A DNA stretch of 38,878 bases from Acidovorax sp. GW101-3H11. GTDB lineage: Bacteria; Pseudomonadota; Gammaproteobacteria; Burkholderiales; Burkholderiaceae_C. The stretch covers positions 80,103-118,980 of the forward strand of contig NZ_LUKZ01000020.1 in the NCBI RefSeq assembly GCF_001633105.1, given 5' to 3'. Below are positions 38,736 through 38,878 of this stretch, piece after piece. Under the pieces are notes generated by a model. It was not told the DNA's origin and ran no database searches. It saw nothing but the letters and a program-made list of their open reading frames with translations. The stretch's first letter is position 1, and each line of letters begins with the position of its first letter. The position numbers and the translations under genes were made by a program.

Positions 38736-38878
38736 GGGTCTGTTGAGAATCAACGGGAGTTGATGACAGCAGCCGCAAGATAGATCACGGCCGAGAAGCT
38801 GGTGTCCGTCTTGTCGCTGCGCATTGCGATGCGCTTGAACTCTTTGAGCTTGCCGAAGAAGTTCTCTATCAAGTGACG
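38736..38878 (-). mobile_element. End of an IS5-type insertion sequence, cut by window edge
   Basis: The element seems to begin at GGGTCTGTTGAGAATC (about 38736), where the sequence after CACTA looks like a terminal inverted repeat just outside the transposase stop. The rest lies beyond the window, so the other end and the target duplication cannot be checked. Confidence 0.65.
38750..38878 (-). CDS. IS5 family transposase, C-terminal fragment
   Basis: The last 42 residues are visible on the minus strand: RHLIENFFGKLKEFKRIAMR, then SDKTDTSFSAVIYLAAAVINSR. IENFFGKLKEFKRIAMRSDK is the DDE-domain C-terminus of IS5/IS427-group transposases, holding the catalytic Glu in IENFF. The 5' part lies beyond 38878. 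The stop at 38750-38752 is 14 bases from the element's end, typical of these compact elements. Confidence 0.85.
   Translation of the reverse strand, partial: RHLIENFFGKLKEFKRIAMRSDKTDTSFSAVIYLAAAVINSR

Noticed and set aside
1..38878. CRISPR array, rRNA, tRNA and prophage genes
   Set aside because: Scanned by eye on both strands: no regularly spaced direct repeats of CRISPR type, no rRNA or complete tRNA, and no phage structural or integrase genes.

Overview
The window looks like the chromosome of a high-GC betaproteobacterium of the Comamonadaceae (Acidovorax/Delftia-like). This rests on the aerobic benzoyl-CoA (box) cluster, the DUF802/DUF3348/DUF2894 genes, DUF2917 proteins beside a GcvA-type LysR regulator, the glmU...Lrp-glmS arrangement, and two families of short dispersed repeats that I recall from this family. 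No search was run; all names come from reading protein motifs.

Layout. 1-3.8 kb: cell-wall recycling and hydrolysis (partial anmK, an M23 endopeptidase), then tyrS. 3.9-7 kb: a LysR regulator divergent from two DUF2917 genes, then a TetR regulator. 7.1-9.8 kb: a stand-alone FabF-type ketosynthase, a BLUF blue-light sensor and a cysteine-rich Crp/Fnr regulator. 9.9-16.1 kb: glmU and glmS (UDP-GlcNAc synthesis), enclosing a soluble histidine kinase, a MASE2-GGDEF diguanylate cyclase and an Lrp regulator. 16.1-20.1 kb: a visibly less GC-rich accessory stretch with a LysR regulator, an azoreductase-like flavoprotein, a beta-hydroxyacid-dehydrogenase-type enzyme, a relic of a short-chain dehydrogenase and an ABM monooxygenase. 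20.4-27.3 kb: a divergent UvrD-like helicase convergent with a tightly overlapping four-gene operon (DUF3348, DUF802, OmpA/MotB-like, DUF2894). 27.5-37.9 kb: benzoate catabolism by the box pathway: boxC-boxB-boxA and boxR on the minus strand, and a DUF4863 gene, the semialdehyde dehydrogenase (boxD), benzoate-CoA ligase and an alpha/beta hydrolase on the plus strand. 37.9-38.9 kb: a Crp/Fnr regulator and the 3' end of an IS5-type transposase that runs off the window.

How they work together. In the box cluster, the ligase makes benzoyl-CoA, BoxAB epoxidise it, BoxC opens the ring, and BoxD oxidises the resulting semialdehyde. BoxR (HTH plus shikimate-kinase-like sensor) probably represses both divergent transcription units through clustered TGCA sites, which I can place over good promoter elements.

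The best candidate for an undescribed system is the 22.5-27.3 kb operon. It pairs a MotA/ExbB-like channel subunit, carrying a roughly 700-residue coiled-coil tail with three 84-residue repeats, with a MotB-like peptidoglycan-binding subunit that keeps the membrane aspartate. That is the architecture of the ZorA/ZorB pair of Zorya anti-phage systems, here with two uncharacterised partner proteins. A second theme is dispersed repeats that enter coding sequence: one copy lies in frame inside glmU, and others form the stop codon or C-terminus of three genes.
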